Source: Microbacterium sp. ACRRU (GTDB taxonomy: Bacteria; Actinomycetota; Actinomycetes; Actinomycetales; Microbacteriaceae). From it: a stretch of 64,000 bases of DNA. The DNA lies in contig NZ_JAKRNI010000010.1 in the NCBI RefSeq assembly GCF_022346945.1, positions 1 to 64,000 of the forward strand, given 5' to 3'. The translations under genes were made by a program, and so were the position numbers. Shown in pieces: positions 42,291 through 54,228 of this stretch. The notes under the pieces were generated by a model. It worked only from the letters and a program-made list of their open reading frames with translations. It was not told where the DNA came from and did not search any database. Numbering within the stretch: the stretch's first letter is position 1; each line of letters begins with the position of its first letter.

Positions 42291-43547
42291 TCAGTGCTCG
42301 TAGGAGGGGCGCGGATTCGTCGGGAGAGCCCCGCCGCCGCGCGCGGGGCCCAGGAGCGATCCGCGTGTGACGGCCCCCCGTCCGAACCGTGCGGTCGCGC
42401 CGTCCAGAGCGCCCTCGACGCGACGCCACTCCGCATCGTCATCCCACAGCGTCGCGGCGGCCGTCGCCGGCCGCAGCTTCTCGCCCCGGACGCCGACGAG
42501 ACGCACCGCCTGCCGGCGATCGATCCCGTCGAACAGCTCGATCGCTGCATCGCCGATGCGCTGCCCCACCGACGTCGGCTCGGGAAGCGTGCGGGAACGG
42601 CTCAGGGTCGTGAAGTCACTGAAGCGGACCTTGATCGAGATCGTCGACGCCTCGAAGTGCTGTTGACGCAGGCGTGCCCCGACCCGATCGGCGAGCCGGC
42701 GCAGTTCGACGTGCAGGGTGGCGGTGTCGGAGATGTCGGTGTGGAACGTCTCTTCGTGTCCGACGCTCTTCTCGGCGCGTCCGGTGTGCACCTCGCGGGC
42801 GTCGATGCCGCGGGCGAGATGCCAGATCCGCTGACCCATCGCCGGCCCGAGCACCTGCTCGAGCACGGGGCCCGGCGTGTCGAGGACATCGGAGATGAGC
42901 CGGATGCCGCGCGATTCGAGAGCCTCGGCGGCCTTGGGCCCGACGCCCCACAGAGCGCGTACCGATCGGGGTCGCAGAAACGCTTCGGTGTCGGCCTCGG
43001 CGACGATGAGCAGGCCATCGGGCTTGGAGATGGTCGACGCCATCTTCGCCACGTGCTTCGTCGCGGCGACCCCGACGCTGCAGGTGAGACCCGTACGCTC
43101 TTTCACGCGCACGCGAAGATCGCGGGCGATCTTCCCGGGGCTCCCCCACAGCCGCCGGGCGCCGCGCACATCGAGGAACGCCTCATCGATCGAGAGCGGT
43201 TCGACCAGCGGCGTGATCTCGTCGAAGATCGCCATGACCTGACGTGACATCTCGGTGTACCGCGAATAGGGCGGGTTCACCACGATCGCGGTGGGACACA
43301 GGCGCAGGGCGATCGCGACGGGCATCGCTGACTTGACGCCGTAGCGGCGCGCCTCATACGACGCGCTGGACACGACTCCCCGACCCTGGGATCCCCCGAT
43401 GATGAGCGGCTTGCCCGCCAGGGACGGATCGTCCAGGACGGCGACGGAGGCGAAGAACGCATCCATGTCGACGTGCAGGATTCCCGTCCCCGTGTCATCG
43501 GCGCCGGGCGGCGAGACGATGCGCCCCGTGCCGTCTCCGCGTCCCAT
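42291..43547 (-). CDS. dinB: DNA polymerase IV (Y family)
   Basis: 418-residue translesion polymerase. HVDMDAFFASV (metal Asp) near residue 25, SSASYEARRYGV, and SIDEAFLDV with the second pair of acidic residues define the palm and fingers. The helix-hairpin-helix RALWGVGPKAAEAL and a little-finger domain follow. It ends with a basic, Pro-rich tail lacking a clear QLxLF beta-clamp motif. ATG 43547 was chosen over one three codons upstream because GGGGGAG is then ten bases away; both are possible. Confidence 0.94.
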   Translation of the reverse strand: MGRGDGTGRIVSPPGADDTGTGILHVDMDAFFASVAVLDDPSLAGKPLIIGGSQGRGVVSSASYEARRYGVKSAMPVAIALRLCPTAIVVNPPYSRYTEMSRQVMAIFDEITPLVEPLSIDEAFLDVRGARRLWGSPGKIARDLRVRVKERTGLTCSVGVAATKHVAKMASTISKPDGLLIVAEADTEAFLRPRSVRALWGVGPKAAEALESRGIRLISDVLDTPGPVLEQVLGPAMGQRIWHLARGIDAREVHTGRAEKSVGHEETFHTDISDTATLHVELRRLADRVGARLRQQHFEASTISIKVRFSDFTTLSRSRTLPEPTSVGQRIGDAAIELFDGIDRRQAVRLVGVRGEKLRPATAAATLWDDDAEWRRVEGALDGATARFGRGAVTRGSLLGPARGGGALPTNPRPSYEH

Positions 43548-43610
43548 GGCATCCATTCTCCCCCGGGCCTCCGACATCGAGGTGGACGGCCCCACGACGC
43601 CCGGAACGAC

Positions 43611-43656
43611 GGATGCCACGGCCCCCGGTCATCCGAACCGGGGAGCCGTGGCATCC
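43611..43656 (-). terminator. Terminator of the gatCAB operon
   Basis: GGATGCCACGGC pairs with GCCGTGGCATCC, continued inside by CCCCGG/CCGGGG-type pairs, six bases after the gatB stop. Confidence 0.82.
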
Positions 43657-43662
43657 GGAGCC

Positions 43663-45180
43663 TTACTGAGCGGCGGCGCGCTCCAGCACGAGCTCGCGCA
43701 CGCGCGCGGCGTCGGCCTGGCCCTTCATCGCCTTCATCACCGCGCCGATGACCGCGCCGGCGGCCTGCACCTTGCCGTCGCGGATCTTCGCCAGGACGTC
43801 GGGCTGCGCGGCCAGGGCGTCGTCGATCGCCGCGATCAGGGCACCGTCGTCGGAGACGACCGCGAGACCGCGGGCGTCGACGACCTCCTGCGGCGTTCCC
43901 TCACCGGCGATGACGCCCTCGAGCACCTGGCGCGCGAGCTTGTCGGTGAGCGTGCCCGCATCGACGAGCTTCTGCAGCGCCGCGACGTTCTCGGGGCTGA
44001 CCAGCTCGGCGGGCTCACGCTCCTCGGCGTTGGCGATGCGGCTGATCTCGCTCATCCACCACTTGCGCGCGGCGGCCGGCGTCGCACCCGCGGCGACGGT
44101 GGCTTCGACCTCGTCCAGGAGGCCGGCGTTGACGACGCCCTGGAAGTCGATGTCGGCGAAGCCCCAGTCGGCCTTGAGCCGGCGACGACGTGCGGCCGGC
44201 GGCTCGGGCAGAGCAGCGCGCAGCTCCTCGATCAGCTCCGCCGCGGGGACGACGGGCAGCAGATCCGGCTCGGGGAAGTAGCGGTAGTCGTCGGCATCCG
44301 ACTTCGGACGGCCCGGCGACGTGCGCCCCGTGTCCTCGTGCCAGTGACGCGTCTCTTGCGTGATCGTCCCGCCCGCGGCCAGGATCGCGGCCTGCCGCTG
44401 GATCTCGTACCGCACCGCGCGTTCGACCGAGCGCATGGAGTTGACGTTCTTCGTCTCGGTCCGCGTGCCGAGCTTCTCCTGACCGCGCGGACGCAGCGAG
44501 ACGTTCGCGTCGCACCGGAGGTTGCCGCGCTCGAGCCGCGCCTCGGAGATACCGAGGGCGCGCACGATGTCACGGATGGTCGCAACGTAGGCCTTCGCCA
44601 ACGCCGGAGCCGAGTGCTCCGCGCCGAAGATCGGCTTCGTCACGATCTCGACGAGAGGCACGCCGGCACGGTTGTAGTCGACCAGCGAGTACTCGGCTCC
44701 CTGGATGCGGCCCGTGGACCCGCCCATGTGCGTGAGCTTGCCGGCGTCTTCTTCCATGTGCGCGCGCTCGATCGGCACGGTGACGATCGTGCCGTCCTCC
44801 AGCTCGACCTCGACGGAACCCTCGAACGCGATGGGCTCGTCGTACTGCGAGATCTGATAGTTCTTGCCGAGGTCGGGGTAGAAGTAGTTTTTTCGTGCAA
44901 AACGGCTTGACGGGGCGATCGAGCAGCCGAGCGCGAGACCCAGGCTGATCGAGGATCGGATCGCCTCTTCGTTCACGACGGGAAGTGCGCCCGGCAGACC
45001 CATGTCGACCGGGGCGACGAGCGTGTTCGGCTCGGCGCCGTGGTTCGCCTCGTTGGCCGGGTTGGGTGCGGCGGAGAACATCTTCGTCGCGGTGTTCAGT
45101 TCGACGTGGACCTCGAACCCGAGGACCGGCTCGAACAGCTCGAGCGCCTCGTCGAAGTCCATCAGCGCGTCCTTGGCCAC
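43663..45180 (-). CDS. gatB: Aspartyl/glutamyl-tRNA(Asn/Gln) amidotransferase subunit B
   Basis: 505 residues. Kinase-like subunit that activates the misacylated amino acid and channels ammonia from Gat[10 protein letters not shown], the [16 protein letters not shown] motif (around residues 94-109) and the C-terminal YqeY-type helical domain are present. GTG 45180 overlaps the gatA stop by one base and has GGAGCG upstream. An odd point: residues 94-98 use TTT GCA CGA AAA AAC, an AT-rich run in a very GC-rich gene (44887-44901). Confidence 0.97.
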   Translation of the reverse strand: MAKDALMDFDEALELFEPVLGFEVHVELNTATKMFSAAPNPANEANHGAEPNTLVAPVDMGLPGALPVVNEEAIRSSISLGLALGCSIAPSSRFARKNYFYPDLGKNYQISQYDEPIAFEGSVEVELEDGTIVTVPIERAHMEEDAGKLTHMGGSTGRIQGAEYSLVDYNRAGVPLVEIVTKPIFGAEHSAPALAKAYVATIRDIVRALGISEARLERGNLRCDANVSLRPRGQEKLGTRTETKNVNSMRSVERAVRYEIQRQAAILAAGGTITQETRHWHEDTGRTSPGRPKSDADDYRYFPEPDLLPVVPAAELIEELRAALPEPPAARRRRLKADWGFADIDFQGVVNAGLLDEVEATVAAGATPAAARKWWMSEISRIANAEEREPAELVSPENVAALQKLVDAGTLTDKLARQVLEGVIAGEGTPQEVVDARGLAVVSDDGALIAAIDDALAAQPDVLAKIRDGKVQAAGAVIGAVMKAMKGQADAARVRELVLERAAAQ

Positions 45181-46700
45181 TAGCGCGTCGCTCCGTTCGT
45201 GAGAGAGGGGGCTCGGTCGAGAAGAGGACCGCCCCACTGGTCGACGAGCAGCGCCTCGAGCGCCGCACCGACGCGGTACAGGCGCGCGTCCTCACGCGCG
45301 GGAGCGAGGAACTGGATGCCGACCGGCAGCCCGTCCTCTTCGACGAGGCCGCTCGGGACCGAGATGCCGGGCACGCCGGCCAGGTTCGCCGGGATCGTCG
45401 TGACGTCGTTGAGGTACATCTGCAGCGGGTCGTCGATCTTCTCGCCCAGGCGGAACGCGGTGGTCGGCGCCGAGGGGGTCGCGATGACGTCGACCTCGGC
45501 GAACGCCGCGTCGAAGTCCTGCTGGATGAGCGTGCGAACCTTCTGCGCGCTGCCGTAGTAGGCGTCGTAGTAGCCGGCCGACAGGGCGTAGGTACCGAGG
45601 ATGATGCGACGCTTCACCTCGGGTCCGAAGCCCGCGTCGCGCGTGGCGGCCATGACGTTCTCGACCGTCGGCGTGCCCTGCGGGGTGACCCGGAGACCGA
45701 ACCGCACCGAGTCGAACTTGGCGAGGTTGCTGGATGCCTCGGCCGGAAGGATCAGGTAGTAGGCCGCGACGCCGTACTCGAAGTGCGGGGCGCTGACCTC
45801 GACGATCTCGGCACCCTGCGCCTCCATCGCCGCCAGCGCTGCACGGAAGGACGCGGACACGCCCTTCTGGAAGCCGCTGTCGTCGAGCTCGCGGATGACG
45901 CCGACCTTGAGACCCTTCAGCACCTGCCCGGTGGCCCCCTCGCGCGCGGCCGCGGCGAACGACGGCCACGCGTCGGCGAGCGAGGTGGAGTCGTGGGGGT
46001 CGTGCCCGCCGATCACGTCGTGCAGCAGACCCGCGTCGAGCACGGTGCGGGTGACCGGACCGACCTGATCGAGGCTGGATGCCAGGGCGATCGCGCCGTA
46101 CCGGCTCACTCCGCCGTAGGTGGGCTTGACCCCCACGGTCCCGGTGACGTGCGCTGGCTGGCGGATCGAGCCGCCGGTGTCGGAACCGAGGGCGAGGGGC
46201 GCCTCGAAGGCGGCGACGGCCGCGGCCGACCCTCCGCCCGAGCCGCCCGGGATGCGATCGAGGTCCCACGGGTTGCGGGTCGGGCCGTAGGCGGAGAACT
46301 CCGTCGAGGACCCCATGGCGAACTCGTCCATGTTGGTCTTGCCGAGGGGAACGAGACCCGCGGCACGAGACCGTGCGACGACGGTGGCGTCGTACGGCGA
46401 CATGTACCCCTCGAGGATCTTTGATCCGCTCGTGGAGGGCATGTCGGTCGTGACCAGCACGTCCTTGACGGCCAGCGGCACGCCCGCGAGCTCGCCGAGC
46501 TCGTCGCCCGCGGCGCGACGCCGGTCGATGTCGGCCGCGACCTCGAGAGCGTGGTCGCTGACGTGGAGATAGGCGTGCACGTCACCGTCGACGGCGGCGA
46601 TGCGGTCGAGGTGCGCGCGCGTCGCTTCGACGCTCGACACCTCCTTCGACGTCAGTGCGACGGCGAGGTCGGCGGCGCTCAGGCGCGTGAGATCGGTCAC
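45180..46700 (-). CDS. gatA: Aspartyl/glutamyl-tRNA(Asn/Gln) amidotransferase subunit A
   Basis: 506-residue amidase that frees ammonia from glutamine. The Ser-Ser-Lys triad is visible: Lys in AVKDVLVTT, Ser in [13 protein letters not shown] and Ser in [12 protein letters not shown]. It starts with GTG in a GTGA overlap with the gatC stop and shares one base of its stop with gatB. With GatB and GatC it converts Glu-tRNA-Gln (and Asp-tRNA-Asn) to the amide forms. Confidence 0.97.
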   Translation of the reverse strand: MTDLTRLSAADLAVALTSKEVSSVEATRAHLDRIAAVDGDVHAYLHVSDHALEVAADIDRRRAAGDELGELAGVPLAVKDVLVTTDMPSTSGSKILEGYMSPYDATVVARSRAAGLVPLGKTNMDEFAMGSSTEFSAYGPTRNPWDLDRIPGGSGGGSAAAVAAFEAPLALGSDTGGSIRQPAHVTGTVGVKPTYGGVSRYGAIALASSLDQVGPVTRTVLDAGLLHDVIGGHDPHDSTSLADAWPSFAAAAREGATGQVLKGLKVGVIRELDDSGFQKGVSASFRAALAAMEAQGAEIVEVSAPHFEYGVAAYYLILPAEASSNLAKFDSVRFGLRVTPQGTPTVENVMAATRDAGFGPEVKRRIILGTYALSAGYYDAYYGSAQKVRTLIQQDFDAAFAEVDVIATPSAPTTAFRLGEKIDDPLQMYLNDVTTIPANLAGVPGISVPSGLVEEDGLPVGIQFLAPAREDARLYRVGAALEALLVDQWGGPLLDRAPSLTNGATR

Positions 46701-46996
46701 TGCTCCTCCCCCAGGATCGCGGTGACGCGGAACCGTCCGTCGGCCTGATCGGGCGCGTTCTGCAGCGCCTGGTCGCGCGTGAGCGTGTCGCCCACGACGT
46801 CGGGGCGAAAGACATTCTGCAGCGGGATCGGGTGGCTCGTCGCGACGACGTCGGGCGTGGCCACCTCGGACACCTTCGCGATGTTGTCGACGATGGCATC
46901 CAGCTGCCCGGTGAGGCTCTGCACCTCTTCGTCGCTCAACTGGATCCGAGCGAGCACACCGAGATGGCGCACGAGTTCAGGGGTGATTTCAGACAC
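46697..46996 (-). CDS. gatC: Aspartyl/glutamyl-tRNA(Asn/Gln) amidotransferase subunit C
   Basis: 99-residue chaperone-like belt subunit that stabilises GatA and GatB. The typical start [21 protein letters not shown] is present, as is the end [18 protein letters not shown]. It begins with GTG at 46994-46996, with TAGACT six bases upstream (leaderless type). It is the first gene of gatC-gatA-gatB; the genes overlap by four and one bases. It is divergent from the acyl-CoA ligase gene, with 60 bases between the starts. Confidence 0.95.
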   Translation of the reverse strand: MSEITPELVRHLGVLARIQLSDEEVQSLTGQLDAIVDNIAKVSEVATPDVVATSHPIPLQNVFRPDVVGDTLTRDQALQNAPDQADGRFRVTAILGEEQ

Positions 46997-47002
46997 CCGG
47001 CA

Positions 47003-47008
47003 AGTCTA
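47003..47008 (-). promoter_or_regulatory. Leaderless-type -10 box (TAGACT) for gatCAB
   Basis: TAGACT, six bases (TGCCGG), GTG on the minus strand. Confidence 0.6.
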
Positions 47009-47044
47009 GTTCGCGCCCACCGCGCGCCGAGACCGGCCCCGCCC

Positions 47045-47050
47045 TACGCT
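47045..47050 (+). promoter_or_regulatory. Leaderless-type -10 box (TACGCT) for the acyl-CoA ligase gene
   Basis: TACGCT, six bases (GGAACG), GTG 47057; identical over 12 bases to the element before the M3 peptidase gene. Confidence 0.6.
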
Positions 47051-47056
47051 GGAACG

Positions 47057-48745
47057 GTGACGAGCTTCGACCCGCCTCGCCCCTGGACCGCCAGCTACGC
47101 CGCCGGAGTACCGGAGGATCTCGACCCGCAGACGGGATCGCTCGTCGACATCCTCGACGCCTCGACACGGGATTACCCCGATGCCCCCGCCCTGGAGTTC
47201 TTCGGCCGCGAGACCACTTATGCCCAGCTGTCGTCGGAGGTCTCACGGGTCGCGGCCGCCCTGACCGCGCACGGGGTACGCGCCGGAGACCCGGTGGCGA
47301 TCGTGCTGCCCAACTGCCCGCAGCACATCGTCGCCTTCTACGCCGTGCTGCGGCTCGGGGCCGTCGTCGTGGAGCACAACCCGCTCTACACCCCGCGCGA
47401 GCTGCGCAAACAGTTTGAAGACCACGGAGCGAAGCACGCGATCGTGTGGAGCAAGGTCGTGAAGACCGTGCAGGAGTTCCCCGCCGACCTCCGCGTGAAC
47501 ACCCTCGTGTCGGTCGATGTGACCCGGGCCATGCCGGTGCGCATGCGCCTCGCTCTCCGCCTCCCCATCGCCAAGGCCCGCGAGGCGCGCGCCGCGCTCA
47601 CGGAGAAGACCACGGATGCCACACCGTGGGCCGAACTCGTCCGCCACGACCCGCTGCCGGATGCGCATCCGCGCCCGTCGACCGCCGACCTGGCGATCAT
47701 CCAGTACACCAGCGGCACGACGGGCACCCCCAAGGGCGCGATGCTGACACACGCGAACCTGCTCGCCAATGCGGCGCAAGCCCGGGCCTGGGTGCCCTCC
47801 ATCGTGCGCGGGGAGGGCTGCGTGGTCTACGCGGTGCTGCCGATGTTCCACGCGTACGGCCTGACCCTATGCCTCACCTTCGCGATGTCGATGGGGGCGC
47901 GCCTCGTGCTGTTCCCCAAGTTCGACCCCGACCTCGTCCTCGCGGTCACGAAGCGGCATCCCGCGACGTTCCTGCCGCTCGTGCCGCCGATCGCGGAACG
48001 TCTGCTCGCGGCCGCCGAGGCGCAGGGCGTCTCGCTCGCCGGCACCGACATCGCCATCTCGGGCGCCATGGCACTCCCCCACGACCTGGTGGTGCCGTTC
48101 GAGAAGGCCACCGGTGGTTACCTCGTCGAGGGCTACGGCTTGAGCGAGTGCTCCCCGGTGCTCATGGCCAACCCCGTCGCGGAGAACCGCGTGCCGGGGA
48201 CCGTCGGACTCCCCCTGCCGGGCACCGAGTGCCGCGTCGTCGACCCCGACGACCCGCACTCCGACGTCGAGCCCGGAGGGCGCGGCGAGCTGGTCGTCCG
48301 CGGCCCGCAGGTCTTCTCCGGCTACTACGGCAAACCCGAAGAGACCGAAGCGGTGTTCGTGGACGGCTGGTTCCGGACCGGCGACATCGTCACGATCGAT
48401 GAGGACGGTTTCGTCCGTATCGTCGACCGCATCAAAGAACTGATCATCACCGGCGGCTTCAACGTGGCACCCACCGAGGTCGAGAACGTGCTGCGGCAGC
48501 ACCCGTCCGTCGCCGATGTCGCGGTGGTCGGTGTGCCCAGCGATCATTCCGGCGAGGAGGTCGTGGCCGCGGTGGTCGCCGCCGAGGGGTCGACCGTCGA
48601 CCCGGACGAGGTGCGCGCGTTCGCTCGCGGCATCCTGACCCCGTACAAAGTGCCGCGTCGCGTCGTCGTCGTCGATGAACTCCCCAAATCGCTCATCGGC
48701 AAAGTCCTTCGACGTCAGGTGAAGGAACGTCTCCTCGCCGAGTGA
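47057..48745 (+). CDS. Long-chain fatty acid--CoA ligase (AMP-binding family)
   Basis: 562-residue adenylate-forming enzyme. The phosphate loop YTSGTTGTPKGAMLTH is near residue 216, YGLSECSPV near 360, the GWFRTGDI motif near 440, and the catalytic Lys lies in the last segment KSLIGKVLRR. It activates fatty acids for beta-oxidation or lipid synthesis; chain preference cannot be read from sequence. The start GTG 47057 is set by the promoter spacing; the longer open frame upstream would read through gatC. It is transcribed alone. Confidence 0.9.
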   Translation: MTSFDPPRPWTASYAAGVPEDLDPQTGSLVDILDASTRDYPDAPALEFFGRETTYAQLSSEVSRVAAALTAHGVRAGDPVAIVLPNCPQHIVAFYAVLRLGAVVVEHNPLYTPRELRKQFEDHGAKHAIVWSKVVKTVQEFPADLRVNTLVSVDVTRAMPVRMRLALRLPIAKAREARAALTEKTTDATPWAELVRHDPLPDAHPRPSTADLAIIQYTSGTTGTPKGAMLTHANLLANAAQARAWVPSIVRGEGCVVYAVLPMFHAYGLTLCLTFAMSMGARLVLFPKFDPDLVLAVTKRHPATFLPLVPPIAERLLAAAEAQGVSLAGTDIAISGAMALPHDLVVPFEKATGGYLVEGYGLSECSPVLMANPVAENRVPGTVGLPLPGTECRVVDPDDPHSDVEPGGRGELVVRGPQVFSGYYGKPEETEAVFVDGWFRTGDIVTIDEDGFVRIVDRIKELIITGGFNVAPTEVENVLRQHPSVADVAVVGVPSDHSGEEVVAAVVAAEGSTVDPDEVRAFARGILTPYKVPRRVVVVDELPKSLIGKVLRRQVKERLLAE

Positions 48746-48868
48746 CCTCCCCTGCCCCATCGCGCCCCTCCCGCGCAAGGGGGGAAGCGTTTCGGCGAGC
48801 GGCGCCGCGCCCTCGATACGTTGATCGCGGGGCCGTACCGGGCCCCGACAGAACCCTGGGGGCACCAC

Positions 48869-49348
48869 ATGAAGACCACCCGCACACCCTTCGCTCTGGT
48901 CGCTGCCGCGACGCTCCTCGCGCTCGCGGGCTGTTCCGGAGCGGGCTCGTCCACGAGCGCCGACGACAGCGCCGCGCCGAGTCAGGCGGCGGCGAGCTCA
49001 CCGGCGGCGACCGCGACCGTCACGGAGCAGTCGAAGGACGACGCGTGCGAGATCATCCGCGCATCCTTCACGGACGTGTCCCAAGCGAGCAGCACGATCA
49101 GCTCCTCAGACCCGCAGGCCGCCCTCGCCACGTTCGAAGAACTCGCGACGAAGGTGCAGAACGACTTCTCGGGCATCACGAACGAAGAGATCGCACCTCT
49201 CGCGCAGAACGCGAGCGACACGCTTCGCACTTACTCGACGTTCCTCCAGGAGGTCGCCGCCGATCCGAACAAGGCCAGCGAGCTGGGCCCGCAGGTCACC
49301 GCGCTGCAGGACAGCTTCACTGCCGCGGGCGAGGCCTGCGAGGGCTGA
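48869..49348 (+). CDS. Putative lipoprotein
   Basis: 159 residues; family not recognised. A signal peptide MKTTRTPFALVAAATLLAL with lipobox ALAGC (Cys at residue 22), then a Ser/Ala/Asp-rich linker to about residue 55 and a small helical domain with two cysteines (DACEIIRASF and GEACEG) that probably form a disulfide joining the first and last helices. ATG 48869 follows CTGGGGG. It ends with a long UUCG-capped hairpin. The 123 bases before it hold no other gene. Confidence 0.75.
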   Translation: MKTTRTPFALVAAATLLALAGCSGAGSSTSADDSAAPSQAAASSPAATATVTEQSKDDACEIIRASFTDVSQASSTISSSDPQAALATFEELATKVQNDFSGITNEEIAPLAQNASDTLRTYSTFLQEVAADPNKASELGPQVTALQDSFTAAGEACEG

Positions 49349-49360
49349 CACCGGATCGAC

Positions 49361-49400
49361 CGACGAGCGGGGCGGGGCTTCGGCCTCGCCCCGCTCGTCG
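49361..49400. terminator. Bidirectional terminator with UUCG tetraloop (lipoprotein / ligA)
   Basis: An 18-pair stem beginning CGACGAGCGGGGCG and closing on C(TTCG)G, exactly filling the space between the convergent genes. Confidence 0.9.
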
Positions 49401-51821
<2,421 letters not shown>

Positions 51822-51890
51822 GGGAGCGGCTCCGACATCGCCCGCGGGGTTGCGAGGCGCCTCCGCCGGAGACGCGCGGACCGACGGTCG

Positions 51891-52988
51891 TCAGGCGTCG
51901 ACCGGAACCGCCGACACCGTACGCGCGATCGTGAACTGCCCGATGACCCGGGTGCCGTCGTAGAGGACGGCCGTCTGCCCCGGCGCCACGCCGTCGAAGG
52001 GCTCATCGGGACGCACCGTGAGCACGCCGTCCTGCACAGTCGCGGTGGCGGGGACCGGGTCGGCGTGCGCGCGGATCTGCGCGTGACAGGAGAATTCGGA
52101 TGCCTCGGGGGCACGACCGGCCCAGGTGAAACGATCCCCGGCGATCTCGGCGCACGCCAGCGCCTCCTTCGGACCGACGACCACCGTGTTGTTCACCGGG
52201 CGCACCTCGAGGACGAAGCGCGGCTTGCCGTCCGGCGCGGGCACGCCGAGCTGAAGACCGCGGCGCTGCCCGACGGTGAACGCGTGGGCCCCTTCGTGAC
52301 GACCGACGACGGCGCCGGAGCGGTCGAGGATCTCGCCGGTCTCCGCGCCCACGCGGTCGGCCAGCCAGCCTCGCGTGTCGCCGTCCGGGATGAAGCAGAT
52401 GTCGTGGCTGTCGGGCTTCTGCGCGACCGACAAACCGCGCTCCTCCGCCTCGGCACGGACGACGGCCTTGGACGGGGTCGATCCGAGCGGGAAGTACGTG
52501 TGCGCGAGCTGCGCGGCCGTGAGCACCCCGAGCACGTACGACTGGTCCTTCGCGGCATCGGAGGCCCGGTGCAGCTCACGCCCCGCGGGAGTGTCCACGA
52601 GCGTGGCGTAGTGCCCCGTGCAGACGGCGTCGAAGCCGAGCTCGAGCGCCCGCTCCAGGAGAGCGGCGAACTTGATCTTCTCGTTGCACCGCATGCACGG
52701 GTTCGGCGTGCGACCGGCGCGGTACTCGGACACGAAGTCCTCGATCACGTCGTCTCGGAACCGCTCCGAGAAGTCCCATACGTAGAAGGGGATGCCGAGT
52801 TTGTCGGCCGCCCGCCGGGCGTCCATCGCGTCCTCGATGGTGCAGCACCCGCGGCTTCCCGCGCGCAGCGTGCCGCCCGCGCGCGAAAGGGCCAGGTGCA
52901 CCCCGACGACGTCGTGCCCCGCCTCGACCGCGCGCGCCGCGGCCACTGCGGAGTCGACGCCACCGCTCATCGCCGCAAGAACTCGCAT
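51891..52988 (-). CDS. mnmA: tRNA 2-thiouridine(34) synthase MnmA
   Basis: 365 residues. Adds sulfur to U34 of tRNA-Lys, Glu and Gln. The PP-loop SGGVDS is at residues 8-13; the two catalytic cysteines are in [13 protein letters not shown] and HDICFIPDG. It takes sulfur that starts from the cysteine desulfurase encoded nine bases upstream. ATG 52986-52988 has TAGACT six bases before, overlapping the stop of the upstream gene, so it may have its own leaderless transcript as well as read-through. Confidence 0.96.
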   Translation of the reverse strand: MRVLAAMSGGVDSAVAAARAVEAGHDVVGVHLALSRAGGTLRAGSRGCCTIEDAMDARRAADKLGIPFYVWDFSERFRDDVIEDFVSEYRAGRTPNPCMRCNEKIKFAALLERALELGFDAVCTGHYATLVDTPAGRELHRASDAAKDQSYVLGVLTAAQLAHTYFPLGSTPSKAVVRAEAEERGLSVAQKPDSHDICFIPDGDTRGWLADRVGAETGEILDRSGAVVGRHEGAHAFTVGQRRGLQLGVPAPDGKPRFVLEVRPVNNTVVVGPKEALACAEIAGDRFTWAGRAPEASEFSCHAQIRAHADPVPATATVQDGVLTVRPDEPFDGVAPGQTAVLYDGTRVIGQFTIARTVSAVPVDA

Positions 52989-52994
52989 CGTCCC

Positions 52995-53000
52995 AGTCTA
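52995..53000 (-). promoter_or_regulatory. Leaderless-type -10 box (TAGACT) for mnmA
   Basis: TAGACT, six bases (GGGACG), ATG. Its first three bases are the TAG stop codon of the cysteine desulfurase gene, as also seen before ileS. Confidence 0.55.
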
Positions 53001-54182
53001 CGAAGCGCTCGCTGAACGGGCACCGGATGCCACGGCCCGTTCGTACGCCGACGGGAGGGCGGCCAGAACCGCCTCGATGTCCGCCTCCGTGGAGGTGTGC
53101 CCGAGCGAGAAGCGCAGCACCGAACGCGCGGCGCGGTCATCGAGCCCGAGGGCGAGGACGACGTGCGACGGCTCGGCGACCCCCGCCTGGCACGCCGACC
53201 CGGTGGACACCGCGATCCCCGCCATGTCCAGCAGGAACAGCAGCGTCTCGCCCGCGGCATCCGGGAACAGGATGTGCGCGTTGCCCGGGAGCCGGTCCTC
53301 GGGATCGCCCAGCAGTCGCGCCATCGGGATCGAAGTCAGGATGCCGTGCACCAGCCGCTCCTGCAGCGCGCGCAGCCGCGCGGCCTCGCGCTCGCGCTGA
53401 GCCTCCGCGGCCGTGGCCGCCGCCGCGAACGCGGCCGCCCCCGCGACGTCTTGCGTGCCCGCGCGCAGTCCGCGCTGCTGGCCGCCCCCATGGAGGAGCG
53501 GTGTCATGCGCGCATGGCGTGACACCACCGCCGCGCCGACACCGACCGGTCCCCCGACCTTGTGGGCCGACACCGACAGCGCCACCAGGCCCGAGGAAGA
53601 GGATACCGATCCTCGCCACGCCGCGAAGTCGACGTCGATGTGCCCGAGCGCCGACACCGCGTCGAGATGCAGCGGCACACTCGCCTCGGCCGCGGCGTGC
53701 GCCAGGCCGGCGGCATCCTGCACCGTGCCGACCTCGTTGTTGGCCACCAGCGCCGTAGCGAGCGCGGATCCGGAAAGCGCGGCCGAGAAGTCGTCGATCG
53801 GGATGCGGCCGAGCGCGTCGAGTCCGACGGGGCGCACCGCGGCGCCCGCGTGAGCGGTCAGCCAGCCCACGGTGTCGAGCGTGGCGTGGTGCTCGCCGTC
53901 CGGCAGCACGAGGGCTTCCGCCGAGTCGGAGCGAGACCACCACAACCCCTTGAGCGCCAGATTCGTCGCCTCTGTGCCCCCGGAGGTGAGGACGACCTCG
54001 ATGGGCTGACATCCCAGCACCTCGGCCAGACGTTCGCGTGCATCTTCGAGGAGTCGCCGCGCCGACTGCCCGGCACCGTGGATGGACGAGGGATTGCCGA
54101 GCACCTCATGGGCGGCGAGCCAGGCGTCCCGTGCTTCGGGTCGAAGCGGAGTCGTGGCCGCATGATCGAGATAGACGGTCAT
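52998..54182 (-). CDS. Cysteine desulfurase (IscS/NifS family)
   Basis: 394-residue PLP enzyme that takes sulfur from cysteine. It begins MTVYLDHAATTPLRPEA; the PLP lysine is in SVSAHKVGGPVGVGA and the persulfide cysteine in VSTGSACQAG. The active-site loop is short and ends near the cysteine, as in group I enzymes. Adjacent mnmA suggests supply of sulfur for tRNA thiolation; no iron-sulfur assembly genes are beside it. The start follows GGGGAGGG. It is divergent from glgX. Confidence 0.94.
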   Translation of the reverse strand: MTVYLDHAATTPLRPEARDAWLAAHEVLGNPSSIHGAGQSARRLLEDARERLAEVLGCQPIEVVLTSGGTEATNLALKGLWWSRSDSAEALVLPDGEHHATLDTVGWLTAHAGAAVRPVGLDALGRIPIDDFSAALSGSALATALVANNEVGTVQDAAGLAHAAAEASVPLHLDAVSALGHIDVDFAAWRGSVSSSSGLVALSVSAHKVGGPVGVGAAVVSRHARMTPLLHGGGQQRGLRAGTQDVAGAAAFAAAATAAEAQREREAARLRALQERLVHGILTSIPMARLLGDPEDRLPGNAHILFPDAAGETLLFLLDMAGIAVSTGSACQAGVAEPSHVVLALGLDDRAARSVLRFSLGHTSTEADIEAVLAALPSAYERAVASGARSASAS

Positions 54183-54215
54183 GCACCCTCCCCGCGTCCC
54201 GGATATGTCCTTCAC

Positions 54216-54221
54216 TACCCT
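54216..54221 (+). promoter_or_regulatory. Leaderless-type -10 box (TACCCT) for glgX
   Basis: TACCCT, seven bases (AGGACGC), ATG 54229. Confidence 0.55.
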
Positions 54222-54228
54222 AGGACGC

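Noticed and set aside
46832..47056. N-terminal extension of the acyl-CoA ligase by about 75 residues
   Set aside because: It would read antisense through gatC and past both promoters; the GTG at 47057 has a correctly spaced -10 box and matches the family start.
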